Positions 54,548 to 64,000 of a DNA stretch of 64,000 bases are shown one piece after another. The stretch is from contig NZ_FUZF01000003.1 in the NCBI RefSeq assembly GCF_900168125.1, positions 310,001-374,000 on the forward strand, read 5' to 3'. The position numbers and the translations under genes were made by a program. Under the pieces are notes generated by a model. The model was not told where the DNA came from, searched no databases, and saw only the letters and a program-made list of their open reading frames with translations. Numbering within the stretch: the stretch's first letter is position 1; every line of letters starts with the position of its first letter. The DNA is from Sphingobacterium nematocida. GTDB lineage: Bacteria > Bacteroidota > Bacteroidia > Sphingobacteriales > Sphingobacteriaceae.

Positions 54548-57031
54548 ATGAGCAAATTTGACACATTCGACTTCAACCAGGCTATTCCAATAATTAGTGA
54601 AGACACCGAATTCTTCCCCCTATTAAGCCCACAGGATGAAGACGAAATGCGAAACGAAGATATACCTGAAATCTTATCTATTCTCCCTTTACGTAACACC
54701 GTATTGTTTCCGGGAGTTGTGATTCCGATTACTGTTGGCCGGGATAAATCTATAAAACTCGTAAAAGAAGCCTATAAAGGGGATCGCACTATTGGCGTTG
54801 TCTCACAAAAAGACATGTCCGTAGAAGATCCAGGCTTTGATCAGTTAAACAAAATCGGAACCGTTGCCAATATCATTAAGATATTGCAAATGCCCGATGG
54901 AAATACGACGGTAATTATACAAGGGAAACAACGTTTTAAACTTCAGGAACTGGTTCAATCGGAACCTTATATTAAGGCTAAGGTCGAACGCTTCGCCGAA
55001 GAAAAGCCCAAAACAAGCAGTAAAGAATTTAAGGCTTTAATTTCTTCCATTAAAGAGCTAGCGTTACAAATTATACAGTTGTCTCCAAATCTTCCTTCAG
55101 AAGCCGGAATCGCAATTAAGAATATTGAAAGCCCCACGTTTTTAGTGAATTTTATATCCTCTAATCTGGCTTTAGAGCTGGCAGCCAAACAGGATCTATT
55201 GGAACTAAAAGACTTTGTTAAACGTGCTAAATTATTGCTAGAACATCTAACAACCGAAGTACAGATGTTGGAACTAAAAAACCAGATCCAAAACAAAGTA
55301 CGCATTGATTTAGATAAACAGCAACGGGATTATTTTTTAAACCAGCAGTTAAAAACAATCCAGGAAGAGTTAGGAGGTAATACCCCTGACCTGGAAATAG
55401 AAGATTTAAAGAAACGTTCTAAAACTAAGAAATGGCCTGAGGATGTCAAAAAACACTTTGACAAAGAATTAGAAAAACTAGCGCGGATTAACCCTGCTGC
55501 TGCGGATTATTCCGTACAGCTCAACTACTTAGAGTTAATGCTAGATCTGCCTTGGGGAGAACTCACAAAAGACAAGTTTGACTTAAATAGAGCGGTAAAA
55601 GTACTAGACAAAGATCATTACGGTCTAGATAAAGTTAAACAACGTATTGTTGAATACCTAGCTGTTTTGAAACTTAAGAACGACATGAAAGCGCCTATAC
55701 TTTGTCTCGTAGGCCCTCCAGGGGTAGGTAAGACATCATTAGGAAAATCTATCGCCAAAGCATTAGGTCGTAAGTATACCCGTATGGCCCTAGGAGGAGT
55801 ACGTGATGAAGCTGAAATCAGAGGACACCGTAAGACATACATTGGTGCTATGCCGGGACGTATTATTCAGTCGCTTAAAAAGGCAGGAACTTCTAATCCT
55901 GTGTTTGTACTGGATGAAATCGATAAGATTGGTTCTGACTTCAAAGGAGATCCATCTTCCGCATTACTAGAAGTGTTAGACCCCGAACAAAACACACATT
56001 TCTATGACCATTATGTAGAAATGGAATACGACTTATCGAAAGTCATGTTCATTGCTACAGCCAATTCACTGAGCACCATCCAACCGGCACTACTGGACCG
56101 TATGGAAATTATTGAAGTGAATGGTTATACGATAGAAGAGAAAATCGAAATCGCAAAGAAACACCTTCTTCCTAAGCAGCGCGAAATGCATGGGCTTCAA
56201 AGTAAGGATGTGACATTAAATAATAAGGTGATCGAAAAGATCATTGAAGAGTATACACGCGAATCTGGTGTGCGTGGTTTAGAAAAAAAGATAGGTTCGG
56301 TAGTACGTGGTATAGCGACCAAAATCGTTATGGAAAAACCACACACAGCGAGTGTCAACGCAGATGCTATAGAAGAGATACTAGGAGCACCTATATTTGA
56401 CAAAGACATCTATGAGAATAATGAAGTCGCAGGTGTAGTAACCGGATTAGCTTGGACAGCAGTTGGTGGTGATATTTTATTCATAGAATCTAGTCTTAGC
56501 CCAGGCAAAGGTAAACTTAGCCTCACAGGTAATCTTGGTGACGTGATGAAGGAATCTGCAGCAATAGCTATGGCCTATTTACGCTCGCATGCCGAAGAAT
56601 TTGGTATCGATTACCGTGCCTTTGATAATTGGGACGTTAATATACATGTTCCTGCTGGAGCCACGCCTAAAGATGGACCTTCTGCAGGTATTACTATGCT
56701 TACAGCACTTACCTCTTTGTTTACCCAACGTAAGGTCAAAGAAAAACTGGCTATGACGGGAGAAATCACCCTACGCGGTAAGGTTCTACCGGTAGGAGGT
56801 ATAAAGGAAAAGATATTAGCTGCAAAAAGAGCCAACATCAAAGAGATTATCCTTTGCAAATCCAACGAGAAGGATATCCTAGAGATCAAAGAAGACTATG
56901 TTAAAGATATGAAGTTCTACTACGTATCCGAAATGTCGGAAGTCATTGATCTCGCACTATTAAAAAGCAAAGTCAAACAGGCTAAAGACATTAATAGATT
57001 CAATACAGATCCTGCAAAAAAACTTTCATGA
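54548..57031 (+). CDS. lon: Lon protease
   Basis: ATP-dependent cytosolic protease for damaged and regulatory proteins, 827 residues. An N-terminal LON domain (about 40-240: ILPLRNTVLFPGVVIPITVG) is followed by the AAA+ domain with Walker A GPPGVGKTSLGKSI and Walker B VFVLDEIDKIG. The C-terminal peptidase has the Ser-Lys dyad: Ser712 in DGPSAGITML and Lys755 in GGIKEKILAAK. Its final Lys-Leu-Ser and stop come from the repeat at 57018. Confidence 0.97.
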   Translation: MSKFDTFDFNQAIPIISEDTEFFPLLSPQDEDEMRNEDIPEILSILPLRNTVLFPGVVIPITVGRDKSIKLVKEAYKGDRTIGVVSQKDMSVEDPGFDQLNKIGTVANIIKILQMPDGNTTVIIQGKQRFKLQELVQSEPYIKAKVERFAEEKPKTSSKEFKALISSIKELALQIIQLSPNLPSEAGIAIKNIESPTFLVNFISSNLALELAAKQDLLELKDFVKRAKLLLEHLTTEVQMLELKNQIQNKVRIDLDKQQRDYFLNQQLKTIQEELGGNTPDLEIEDLKKRSKTKKWPEDVKKHFDKELEKLARINPAAADYSVQLNYLELMLDLPWGELTKDKFDLNRAVKVLDKDHYGLDKVKQRIVEYLAVLKLKNDMKAPILCLVGPPGVGKTSLGKSIAKALGRKYTRMALGGVRDEAEIRGHRKTYIGAMPGRIIQSLKKAGTSNPVFVLDEIDKIGSDFKGDPSSALLEVLDPEQNTHFYDHYVEMEYDLSKVMFIATANSLSTIQPALLDRMEIIEVNGYTIEEKIEIAKKHLLPKQREMHGLQSKDVTLNNKVIEKIIEEYTRESGVRGLEKKIGSVVRGIATKIVMEKPHTASVNADAIEEILGAPIFDKDIYENNEVAGVVTGLAWTAVGGDILFIESSLSPGKGKLSLTGNLGDVMKESAAIAMAYLRSHAEEFGIDYRAFDNWDVNIHVPAGATPKDGPSAGITMLTALTSLFTQRKVKEKLAMTGEITLRGKVLPVGGIKEKILAAKRANIKEIILCKSNEKDILEIKEDYVKDMKFYYVSEMSEVIDLALLKSKVKQAKDINRFNTDPAKKLS

Positions 57032-57071
57032 TCCGCCAGCTCGCAGATCATGAAAGTTCTTAATGTCCGTT
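57018..57071. repeat. Hairpin repeat overlapping the lon stop codon
   Basis: A 13-bp perfect stem AACTTTCATGATC (57021-57033) / GATCATGAAAGTT (57046-57058) with a 12-nt loop. Close match to 32525-32586 after metY. The left arm includes the lon stop codon TGA at 57029-57031. Confidence 0.8.
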
Positions 57072-57086
57072 GCATACAGACAATAT

Positions 57087-57120
57087 AAAAAAGCATCATT
57101 TTACCAAATGATGCTTTTTT
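57087..57120. terminator. Bidirectional terminator between lon and the 2H gene
   Basis: Fifteen-bp perfect stem AAAAAAGCATCATTT / AAATGATGCTTTTTT, loop TACC, between convergent genes. Confidence 0.85.
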
Positions 57121-57121
57121 G

Positions 57122-57706
57122 TTAAAAGTTAAAACTTAATTGGCCCGCATCCGATAAACGTTCCTTACCTCCAAAGGGAACCTTTAGAAACATATCGTAC
57201 TGTTTTATATCAGGGTTAAAAACGCGAATAAATACCGAATCGCAATAGAAATCTAAATCAATCTCCTTCAGGCTATTTTTGGCGTCTTTAATAGCCACCT
57301 CTTCCAGCTTACGCCCTATCGATAAATGGGGTTCTTTAGAAATAGCTTTTAACGAAAATCTATCTTTCAAAGCATCAATAACGACTGCCGAACGCTGGTT
57401 AAAATAGTATTTGGACTGTACTGTTGGTGCAATATAGTACGTATAGGTGTCGCCATGCCGAAAAATCGAATAATCATTAAAATAAACATGTTGGGCATGT
57501 TCGTACTGTAGCTTTTCTACAAGCAGACTAGCAATTCTACTCAACTCGTCCCGAGTAGTTTCAAACTCGCATATCGTAACATGTCCCGCTGAGTTACAGC
57601 TCGAATACCAGCCAATCACCGATTTAAGAATTTCCTTTAGATTTTTAATTTTTGCATTAACACTTTCACAAGGTACAAATGCCAAAGATACCTTTACACT
57701 TTCCAT
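57122..57706 (-). CDS. 2H phosphoesterase / 2'-5' RNA ligase-like protein
   Basis: A 194-residue protein of the 2H phosphoesterase superfamily (LigT-like). The two His-x-Thr/Ser motifs are present: His42-Val-Thr44 (GHVTICEF) and His127-Leu-Ser129 (PHLSIGRKL). Activity is probably hydrolysis or ligation of 2'-5' or cyclic 2',3'-phosphate ends in RNA; which is not determinable. The start lies about 60 bp upstream of the GDPD gene end; same strand. Confidence 0.8.
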   Translation of the reverse strand: MESVKVSLAFVPCESVNAKIKNLKEILKSVIGWYSSCNSAGHVTICEFETTRDELSRIASLLVEKLQYEHAQHVYFNDYSIFRHGDTYTYYIAPTVQSKYYFNQRSAVVIDALKDRFSLKAISKEPHLSIGRKLEEVAIKDAKNSLKEIDLDFYCDSVFIRVFNPDIKQYDMFLKVPFGGKERLSDAGQLSFNF

Positions 57707-57771
57707 CGCCTACAATTTATGGTCCTTCCTAAAGATAACAAATAAAACCATAACACCCCAGTTAGACAGTA

Positions 57772-58638
57772 TTACTTAATTGCCTCAGAAACCTCTATCG
57801 GCAAGTCTGATTCAAGTACACCAGCCCCATCCGCAAATACTGTCCTGTATTTTTCCGCACGTTCTTCTTTGTTTTTTAGCTTATCGTAGGTCGGTGCTGT
57901 AGAAATCATACACAATACGCCCTTCTGATTAAAAAAATCATACATGGCCTGATTAGTGGATTTTATCTCAGGGCCAATGTATACAATCATCCTATCATAC
58001 GGAAGGCCTGACCTTATTAAATCATCCAGAGCCTTCTCATCCTTGATATGCATAGACATATACTGTTCAGGATTTTTTCCCAAGTAAAACTTAGCCTGCT
58101 CAACCGTATGAACAGTAACCCACACCCAAGCATAAGCATTATGCTTACGGATGATTTCGGCTGTCATCTCCAAAGGAAGATCCTTTTTATCAAGATTTAA
58201 AATGGTCTTCCCTTTAGCCCACTTTATCATTTCGTCCAACGTATTAATACGATAATTCGTCGGCTTGCCAGCATGGTCTTTCAAGCGGAGCTTTTTTAGC
58301 TCTTTCCAGGTATAATCAGATACTTTGCCCTTCCCCGTTGTAGTACGATCCAATGTAGCATCGTGCACCATTACAACTACCCCATCTTTCGTAAGCCTAG
58401 GATCCACCTCAAAAATAGCCGGGGTATGCTTTAATACTTCGGTCATTCCCGCTATTGAATTTTCAGGCAGCCCCAGTTCAACAGTACCCCGATGACCGGA
58501 TATTATTTTTTTACCTTTACTATATCTGAAATAGTCATGCATTTCTTTTACACTTTCAAAGTTCAGCGTGTGTAGATTTTGCGCATGAGCTGAACTTAAT
58601 GACAATACAATAAGGGTTGCAATAATAAGGCTTTTCAT
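57772..58638 (-). CDS. Secreted glycerophosphodiester phosphodiesterase
   Basis: Hydrolyses glycerophosphodiesters to glycerol 3-phosphate and an alcohol. The 288-residue product from the Met at 58638 has a signal peptide (MKSLIIATLIVLSLSSAHA) and the GDPD motifs GHRGTVELGLPENS and FEVDPRLTKDGVVVMVHDATL, with the His, Arg, Glu and Asp catalytic set. The upstream in-frame start at 58671 would read through the promoter -7 element TAGATTTG (58659-58666 on the minus strand). Confidence 0.85.
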   Translation of the reverse strand: MKSLIIATLIVLSLSSAHAQNLHTLNFESVKEMHDYFRYSKGKKIISGHRGTVELGLPENSIAGMTEVLKHTPAIFEVDPRLTKDGVVVMVHDATLDRTTTGKGKVSDYTWKELKKLRLKDHAGKPTNYRINTLDEMIKWAKGKTILNLDKKDLPLEMTAEIIRKHNAYAWVWVTVHTVEQAKFYLGKNPEQYMSMHIKDEKALDDLIRSGLPYDRMIVYIGPEIKSTNQAMYDFFNQKGVLCMISTAPTYDKLKNKEERAEKYRTVFADGAGVLESDLPIEVSEAIK

Positions 58639-58658
58639 TGAATTAGATTTTTCTGCAA

Positions 58659-58666
58659 CAAATCTA
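58659..58666 (-). promoter_or_regulatory. -7 element of the GDPD gene
   Basis: TAGATTTG on the minus strand, an exact TAnnTTTG, 20 nt before the start codon at 58638. A TTG at -33 is not seen. Confidence 0.4.
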
Positions 58667-58744
58667 AACATTCTATTTTAAGGAACTGTTACCAGTCTAT
58701 TTAGTTTCGATAAATACTTTAGCAAAAACAAAAGGTATTAAAAA

Positions 58745-58770
58745 AAAAGGAACCCTATTGGGTTCCTTTT
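58745..58770 (-). terminator. Terminator of the thrS-infC-rpmI-rplT transcript
   Basis: Eleven-bp stem AAAAGGAACCC / GGGTTCCTTTT, loop TATT, with a T-run on the minus strand, 36 bp after the rplT stop. Confidence 0.8.
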
Positions 58771-58805
58771 AATATCTAACAAATCGATAGCGATTTAAAA
58801 CTAAA

Positions 58806-59150
58806 CTATTTTACAGCGTCAATGACTGCTTTAAAAGCATCAGGATTATTCAACGCTAAATCAGCTAAAACCTTACGGTTTAAACCGATATTCTTAGCAT
58901 TCAATTTACCAATCAACTGAGAATAAGAAATTCCGTGTTGACGTGATCCTGCATTGATACGCTGAATCCATAAAGCTCTGAACTCGCGTTTTTTGGTCTT
59001 ACGGTCGCGGTAAGCGTACTGTAAACCTTTTTCTACTGTATTTTTAGCAATAGTATATACTTTGCTACGTGAACCGAAATAGCCTTTTGCTAATTTCAAG
59101 ATTCTTTTTCTTCTTCTTCTAGAAGCTACTGCGTTAACCGAACGTGGCAT
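58806..59150 (-). CDS. rplT: 50S ribosomal protein L20
   Basis: Assembly protein of the large subunit that binds 23S rRNA. The 114-residue sequence [20 protein letters not shown] is the family start; the C-terminal half has [20 protein letters not shown]. It ends the thrS-infC-rpmI-rplT run, about 100 bp after rpmI. In other bacteria L20 represses its own operon by binding mRNA; a matching leader was not identified here. Confidence 0.97.
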   Translation of the reverse strand: MPRSVNAVASRRRRKRILKLAKGYFGSRSKVYTIAKNTVEKGLQYAYRDRKTKKREFRALWIQRINAGSRQHGISYSQLIGKLNAKNIGLNRKVLADLALNNPDAFKAVIDAVK

Positions 59151-59252
59151 ATTTATAAAAATTTAATTTGGTAAAAGGTGTTACGTTTTTCAGCAATCTT
59201 ACAACCCTATACCCGGTCAAAAAATATTGTTTATTTAACTTAACTCTGCGAA

Positions 59253-59453
59253 CTATTTACCGATAGCTAACATACGTTTAACATTACCTAAGTCTCCATC
59301 AGAAACATAAGTTGTTTGTGTTAGATTACGTTTTTGCTTCGTAGTCTTTTTCGTTAAGATGTGGCTTTTGTAAGCACTTTTTCTTGCAATCTTACCTGTT
59401 CCAGTCAATTTGAAACGTTTTTTCGCACTGGAATTGGTTTTTACTTTTGGCAT
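59253..59453 (-). CDS. rpmI: 50S ribosomal protein L35
   Basis: A 66-residue basic protein: [20 protein letters not shown] is diagnostic, with [19 protein letters not shown] following. Located between infC and rplT, the standard order. Length normal. Confidence 0.97.
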   Translation of the reverse strand: MPKVKTNSSAKKRFKLTGTGKIARKSAYKSHILTKKTTKQKRNLTQTTYVSDGDLGNVKRMLAIGK

Positions 59454-59489
59454 AATACTTATTATTTATATCAATCTGTTAGAATACTC

Positions 59490-60050
59490 TTATTTCTTTG
59501 TTGTCTTAGGTGCCAAGGTCAAAAACATACGTTTACCTTCCAATTTTGGAAGCAACTCTACCTTCCCATAGTCTTCCAATGCTTGCGCAAACTTCAACAA
59601 CAAAATCTCTCCTTGCTCTTTAAAGACAATAGCACGTCCTTTAAAGTGTACATAAGCACGGACCTTCTCTCCGGATTCCAAAAACCGCATAGCGTGTTTC
59701 AATTTAAAATCAAAATCATGCTCGCTCGTGTTTGGTCCAAAACGAATCTCCTTAATAACTGTTTGCTTGGCATTCGCTTTGATTTCCTTTTGCTTTTTCT
59801 TCTGCTCGTAAATAAACTTGCTATAATCAACAATTTTACAAACAGGAGGAACAGCATTTGGAGAAATCTCGACTAGATCTAGCTCCAATTCATCGGCCAG
59901 CTCTAACGCTTTGCGGGTAGGATATACCCCTGGCTCAACATTATCCCCAACTAAACGTACCTCAGGCACACGTATAAATTCGTTGATACGGTGCTCCGGT
60001 TCTTTTTTCCTCATTGGTGGTCTAGGACCACTAGGTCTTTTTAATGCCAA
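59490..60050 (-). CDS. infC: Translation initiation factor IF-3
   Basis: Keeps ribosomal subunits apart and checks start-codon choice. The 186-residue protein has the IF3 N-terminal domain ([17 protein letters not shown]) and C-terminal domain ([40 protein letters not shown]). The start is ATG at 60050. In several bacteria infC uses a rare start codon for autoregulation; here an ATG is seen. It begins 12 bp after thrS. Confidence 0.97.
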   Translation of the reverse strand: MALKRPSGPRPPMRKKEPEHRINEFIRVPEVRLVGDNVEPGVYPTRKALELADELELDLVEISPNAVPPVCKIVDYSKFIYEQKKKQKEIKANAKQTVIKEIRFGPNTSEHDFDFKLKHAMRFLESGEKVRAYVHFKGRAIVFKEQGEILLLKFAQALEDYGKVELLPKLEGKRMFLTLAPKTTKK

Positions 60051-60062
60051 ATGTTTAAAATT

Positions 60063-61988
60063 TTAAACGGTTATTTCTTTTATTAATAAATCTCTAAATT
60101 CATCAGACGTCATAGAACCTAAGTCCACTGAACCATGCTTACGAACAGAAACTGTGCCACTTTCCATCTCCTTTTCCCCTACAATAAGCATATAAGGCAA
60201 TTTCTTAACTTCAGCATCACGTATTTTACGTCCTACTTTCTCGTCACGAAGATCGATTAGACCGCGAATATCGGAATTATTTAGCGATTCTAAAAGTTTT
60301 TGCGCATAATCTTCGTATTTTTCTGACACTGGCAAGACGATAAACTGCTCAGGAGCAAGCCATAACGGGAACTGTCCACCACAATGTTCGATCAAGACAG
60401 CAACAAACCGCTCCATCGATCCAAACGGTGCACGGTGAATCATTACCGGACGGTGTTTCTGATTATCACTACCTGTATATTCCAGCTCAAAACGCTCAGG
60501 CAAATTATAATCTACCTGTATGGTACCTAATTGCCATTTCCGTCCCAAGGCATCCTTAACCATAAAGTCCAACTTAGGTCCATAGAATGCTGCTTCACCA
60601 TACTCAACTACCGTAGGAAGTCCTTTTTCTGCGGCAGCCTCAATGATTGCAGACTCGGCCAAAGCCCAATTTTCGTCTGAACCAATGTACTTTGTTTTAT
60701 TGTCTGGGTCGCGCAAAGACACCTGTGCCGTATACTCGTTAAAGCCTAAGGCTCCAAACACGTAAAGCACCAAGTCAATAACTTTCTTAAACTCTTCTTT
60801 CACCTGATCAGGACGACAGAACAAATGCGCATCATCTTGTGTAAATCCACGAACACGAGTCAATCCGTGAAGCTCGCCCGATTGTTCGTAACGGTACACT
60901 GTTCCAAACTCCGAAAAACGAACTGGAAGATCCTTGTACGAACGCGGTTTAGTTTTATAAATCTCACAGTGATGAGGACAATTCATCGGTTTCAGCAAAA
61001 ACTCCTCTCCTTCTACAGGTGTTTTGATCGGCTGGAATGAATCTGCGCCATACTTCTCGTAGTGGCCCGACGTAATATAAAGCTGCTTATGTCCAATATG
61101 TGGAGTCATCACAGGCTCGTACCCGGAGTTAAGTTGTGCCTTCTGCAAAAAGTCAGTTAACTTTTGACGCAGAGCAGTCCCTTTAGGCAACCATAAAGGC
61201 AAGCCCATCCCCACCTTTTCAGAGAAAGCAAAAAGCTCCAATTCCTTACCTAACTTACGATGGTCTCTTTTCTTAGCTTCTTCGATAAACTTGATATACT
61301 CCGTTAATTCAGATGCCTTCGGAAAGGTAACACCATATATACGAGTCAACTGCTTTCTGGATTCATCACCACGCCAGTATGCACCAGCTACGTTAGTCAA
61401 TTTTATAGCTTTAATAAAACCCGTATTAGGGATGTGTGGACCACGACACAAATCTGTAAAGTTACCTTGCGAGTAGAACGTAATCGATCCATCCTCCAGA
61501 TCTTTGATCAAATCCAGTTTATACTCATCTCCTTTTTCTTCAAAATAAGCAAGGGCCTCCGCCTTCGATACACTTCTACGATCAAAGATCTCTTTCCGCT
61601 TTGCCAATTCCAGCATCTTATCCTCAATCTGCTTAAAGTCGTCAGAAGAAAACACCTGATCTCCAAAATCCACATCGTAGTAAAAACCCGTTTCAATAGC
61701 AGGACCTATACCAAATTTAATTCCTGGATACAATTCTTCCAAAGCCTCTGCTAATAAGTGAGCAGAAGAATGCCAAAAAGTAGATTTACCTTTATCGTCA
61801 TTCCAAGTCAATAACTTGACAAACGCATCCGAGTCAATGGCACGGGAAGCGTCCCATACTTCACCATTTACTTCTGCAGCTAAGACATTTCGAGCTAAAC
61901 CTTCGGAGATAGAGAGCGCTACCTGCATAGCAGTAGTCCCCTTTTCATACTGACGTACCGAACCGTCAGGGAGAGTAATGTTAATCAT
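60063..61988 (-). CDS. thrS: Threonyl-tRNA synthetase
   Basis: Charges tRNA-Thr. The 641-residue class II enzyme has a TGS domain at the N-terminus ([14 protein letters not shown]), the editing domain with [17 protein letters not shown], and the catalytic core: [31 protein letters not shown] and [19 protein letters not shown]. The anticodon-binding domain is about 545-641. First gene of the translation cluster; about 235 bp of non-coding sequence precede it, with a 13-bp palindrome acatacagtatgt. Confidence 0.97.
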   Translation of the reverse strand: MINITLPDGSVRQYEKGTTAMQVALSISEGLARNVLAAEVNGEVWDASRAIDSDAFVKLLTWNDDKGKSTFWHSSAHLLAEALEELYPGIKFGIGPAIETGFYYDVDFGDQVFSSDDFKQIEDKMLELAKRKEIFDRRSVSKAEALAYFEEKGDEYKLDLIKDLEDGSITFYSQGNFTDLCRGPHIPNTGFIKAIKLTNVAGAYWRGDESRKQLTRIYGVTFPKASELTEYIKFIEEAKKRDHRKLGKELELFAFSEKVGMGLPLWLPKGTALRQKLTDFLQKAQLNSGYEPVMTPHIGHKQLYITSGHYEKYGADSFQPIKTPVEGEEFLLKPMNCPHHCEIYKTKPRSYKDLPVRFSEFGTVYRYEQSGELHGLTRVRGFTQDDAHLFCRPDQVKEEFKKVIDLVLYVFGALGFNEYTAQVSLRDPDNKTKYIGSDENWALAESAIIEAAAEKGLPTVVEYGEAAFYGPKLDFMVKDALGRKWQLGTIQVDYNLPERFELEYTGSDNQKHRPVMIHRAPFGSMERFVAVLIEHCGGQFPLWLAPEQFIVLPVSEKYEDYAQKLLESLNNSDIRGLIDLRDEKVGRKIRDAEVKKLPYMLIVGEKEMESGTVSVRKHGSVDLGSMTSDEFRDLLIKEITV

Positions 61989-62197
61989 CTACAATTATGA
62001 TTTTAAAATTTGTTAATGCTTTAGACACGTCCACATACAGTATGTACAATTACACTGTTCTACATGCGGCCACTTCTAGTTATTTAATAATGTCCAAACA
62101 TAGATAAAATGCTTGGCATTCTCGAATCTCAAACAGAAAAAACAACAGGACAACGACTAATTTTACGTTTACATGCAATTTAATAACCTTACAACTG

Positions 62198-62205
62198 TAC
62201 CTTTG
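62198..62205 (+). promoter_or_regulatory. -7 element of rlmF
   Basis: TACCTTTG, an exact TAnnTTTG, 18 nt before the rlmF start codon. No clear TTG at -33. Confidence 0.4.
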
Positions 62206-62223
62206 TTAATTCAACAATAGTAA

Positions 62224-63138
62224 ATGAACATGACCCATAAAGGCGCAACCTCTTCAAAATTACACCCTCGAAACAAACATCGCAACGGTTACCAGATGGA
62301 CAAACTGTGCAAAAGCAACCCCGCCCTTCTGGCCTTTGTCTTTACAAATGATTTCGGCACACAGAGCATTGACTTTGCAAATCCGAAAGCTGTCTTCGAG
62401 CTAAATAAAGCTTTGCTCGTAAATGAGTACAAAATTAAAAATTGGCAGATCAGTCCAAACAGCCTTTGCCCGGGCATCCCTGGGAGAGCAGACTATATCC
62501 ACTACGTTGCCGATCTTTTAGCAAAAGATAACGAAAATCAGATTCCAACAGGCGAGAAGATCAAAGTTCTTGATATTGGAACCGGATCAAGCTTAATCTA
62601 TCCCCTCATCGGCGCGCAAGAATACGAATGGAATTTTACGGCAACAGAGATTGATCCGAAGTCCATTCAATATGCTGAAATAAACATTAACAAAAACACT
62701 TGGCTCAAAAAGAAAATACAATTAAGGTTCCAAGACGACAAAGAACACATCTTACAAGGAATTATATTCGAAAAAGATCGGTTCGATGCAGTTATCTGCA
62801 ACCCCCCATTTTTTAAATCTAGAGAGGACAACTGGAAAGTCAGTTCAAAGAAGTTTCAAAACTTGCATAAAGACAAAGAGCAGCCCACAGTTCAAAATTT
62901 CTCGGGTCATCCCAATGAACTTTGGTATCCTGGGGGAGAAAAAGCTTTTATATCCAAACTGATCTATGAGAGTATTCAGCTCAAAGACCACCTCAACTGG
63001 GTAACCACACTTGTATCCAGCAAAGATCATATCAAACCTCTAGTCGCTATACTCGAGTATCACAAAGCGACAGCGATCGAGATTATCCCGATGCAACAGG
63101 GACAGAAAGTTTCAAGAATTCTTGCTTGGAAATGGTAA
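62224..63138 (+). CDS. rlmF: 23S rRNA (adenine(1618)-N(6))-methyltransferase
   Basis: Methylates A1618 of 23S rRNA using SAM. The 304-residue protein has the SAM loop LDIGTGSS (Asp117 to Gly121) and the N6-adenine catalytic motif NPPF at 193-196 (ICNPPFFKSREDNWK). The family N-terminal block LHPRNKHRNGYQMDKL is present. Length and motifs are normal. Ends with a perfect palindromic terminator. Confidence 0.93.
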   Translation: MNMTHKGATSSKLHPRNKHRNGYQMDKLCKSNPALLAFVFTNDFGTQSIDFANPKAVFELNKALLVNEYKIKNWQISPNSLCPGIPGRADYIHYVADLLAKDNENQIPTGEKIKVLDIGTGSSLIYPLIGAQEYEWNFTATEIDPKSIQYAEININKNTWLKKKIQLRFQDDKEHILQGIIFEKDRFDAVICNPPFFKSREDNWKVSSKKFQNLHKDKEQPTVQNFSGHPNELWYPGGEKAFISKLIYESIQLKDHLNWVTTLVSSKDHIKPLVAILEYHKATAIEIIPMQQGQKVSRILAWKW

Positions 63139-63145
63139 TATAAAA

Positions 63146-63173
63146 AAAGCCATCAACTTAAGTTGATGGCTTT
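63146..63173. terminator. Perfect 28-bp palindromic terminator between rlmF and tRNA-Asn
   Basis: AAAGCCATCAACTT directly followed by its reverse complement, with no spacer, plus an upstream A-run. It sits between the convergent rlmF gene and tRNA-Asn. Confidence 0.82.
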
Positions 63174-63180
63174 ACAAACA

Positions 63181-63257
63181 TGGCTCCTGAAGCTGGGCTC
63201 GAACCAGCGACCCTCTGATTAACAGTCAGATGCTCTAACCAACTGAGCTATTCAGGA
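63181..63257 (-). tRNA. tRNA-Asn (anticodon GTT)
   Basis: The minus strand folds as a cloverleaf: acceptor TCCTGAA/TTCAGGA, D-loop AGCTCAGTTGGTTAGAGC, anticodon stem-loop CTGACTGTTAATCAG with GTT, and T-arm with GGTTCGAGCC. Discriminator base G and an encoded CCA end (63181-63183 as TGG) are present. Confidence 0.96.
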
Positions 63258-63364
63258 ATCTTATGTTGTTTCCCTTTCGGTGATGCAATTATCGGAAGTT
63301 TAATTTGTCTTTGCAAATATTTCTATCAAAAAAATCGCAAGTCATTCATTGCCAAAAAAATAAT

Positions 63365-64000
63365 TTACAACAGCACTCCCGATAAAATCAAGGTAATAAA
63401 ACTAAAGTAAATCAATAGACCCGTTACATCGACCAAAGTCGATACAAACGGCGCTGATGAACTCGCAGGATCTGCACCCAAACGTCTCAACAAAAAGGGC
63501 AACATCGATCCCGTTAATGAACCTAACAACACCACCCCCACAAGAGATAGAGACACAACTAATGCCACCAAAGCCCAGTGCTCTCCGTAATTATCAGTAA
63601 AAAACTGCCAAGTTGCAATCCTTATAAAACCTAGCACTCCTAGAATTAATCCAAGGATCGTACCGGATATTATCTCTCGCTTCATCACACGCCACCAATC
63701 GACCAATGTCACCTCACCTAGTGCCATAGCTTGAATAACCAATGTAGATGCCTGCGAACCACTATTCCCTCCACTGGAGATAATCAATGGCATTAATGCA
63801 AATAAGAAAACCACTGATGCAACCTGGGTCTCGAAATGTTCAATAACCGTTGCTGTCAAGAGTTGTCCTAAGAACAAAACGATCAACCACCCCGCACGCT
63901 TCTTGACCAGATGCAAAATAGAAACATCCAGGTAAGGCTCGTCCAGTGCTTCAGTACCACCGAAACGTTGCATGTCTTCAGTATACTCTTCGTTAGCCAC
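63365..64000 (-). CDS. mgtE: MgtE-family magnesium transporter (partial, C-terminal part)
   Basis: Mg2+ channel/transporter of the inner membrane. Only the C-terminal membrane domain is inside the window (at least 211 residues); the N-terminal and CBS regulatory domains lie past the right edge. The pore signature is seen as PLIISSGGNSGSQASTLVIQ, with five transmembrane helices and the end LIYFSFITLILSGVLL. The apparent GTG start at the edge is not real. Confidence 0.92.
   Translation of the reverse strand: MANEEYTEDMQRFGGTEALDEPYLDVSILHLVKKRAGWLIVLFLGQLLTATVIEHFETQVASVVFLFALMPLIISSGGNSGSQASTLVIQAMALGEVTLVDWWRVMKREIISGTILGLILGVLGFIRIATWQFFTDNYGEHWALVALVVSLSLVGVVLLGSLTGSMLPFLLRRLGADPASSSAPFVSTLVDVTGLLIYFSFITLILSGVLL

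Overview
The window reads as a chromosomal segment from a member of the Bacteroidota, most likely Sphingobacteriaceae (Sphingobacterium/Pedobacter-like). The evidence is a SusC/SusD outer-membrane pair, start codons that mostly lack a Shine-Dalgarno sequence, promoters of the Bacteroidota form TTG-N18..20-TAnnTTTG, a short-form AMP nucleosidase, an Nramp-UspA fusion, and typical family content (AsmA, HopJ, YwbE, DUF1801, DoxX). This taxonomic call is inference from gene content; no 16S gene is present. Coding density is high, and most gene ends carry strong hairpins, several of them shared by convergent genes.

Layout. 1-5.3 kb: partial dps, aldo/keto reductase, an N-terminally extended RluA-type pseudouridine synthase, a Crp/Fnr regulator, an L,D-transpeptidase lipoprotein, and copy 1 of a 436-bp dispersed repeat. 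5.3-14.6 kb: a large AsmA-like protein, a fatty acid hydroxylase, a topoisomerase IV/gyrase A subunit, and an NlpC/P60 peptidase with a dipeptide epimerase (murein peptide turnover). 14.7-19.4 kb: a SusC/SusD pair with no glycoside hydrolase beside it. 19.4-27.4 kb: an SDR lacking the usual Tyr/Lys, the Nramp-UspA fusion, an acidic orphan protein, carA, ywbE, an outer-membrane protein, holA, and repeat copy 2. 27.4-35.7 kb: an HsdR-N-like nuclease-fold protein, clpP-clpX, AMP nucleosidase, a SAM-I riboswitch ahead of metY and homoserine dehydrogenase, an overlooked 58-aa membrane protein, and an NtrC-type regulator. 35.8-36.2 kb: RNase P RNA on the minus strand.

36.3-53.5 kb is more accessory. 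It holds two clusters of small DoxX/VOC/SRPBCC/DUF1801 proteins, one with an AHSA1 gene broken by a single in-frame TAG. It also has an NlpE-like lipoprotein, two tandem endonuclease/exonuclease/phosphatase paralogues, an overlapping glycosyltransferase - integral membrane protein - glycosyltransferase operon, and a copper module (His/Cys-rich protein, HMA-DUF3347 protein, and a multicopper oxidase fused to a CopB-like C-terminal barrel). 53.5-64 kb returns to housekeeping: a TPR protein, lon, a 2H phosphoesterase, a GDPD, thrS-infC-rpmI-rplT, rlmF, tRNA-Asn and partial mgtE.

The most unusual signals are non-coding. They are the 97%-identical 436-bp repeat pair, a hairpin repeat that supplies the last codons and stop of both metY and lon, a second palindromic repeat before two secreted-protein genes, a SAM riboswitch whose P1 helix touches the start codon of a 19-codon leader ORF, and a probable leaderless promoter at 27.36 kb. 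I found no CRISPR array, prophage or transposase gene.
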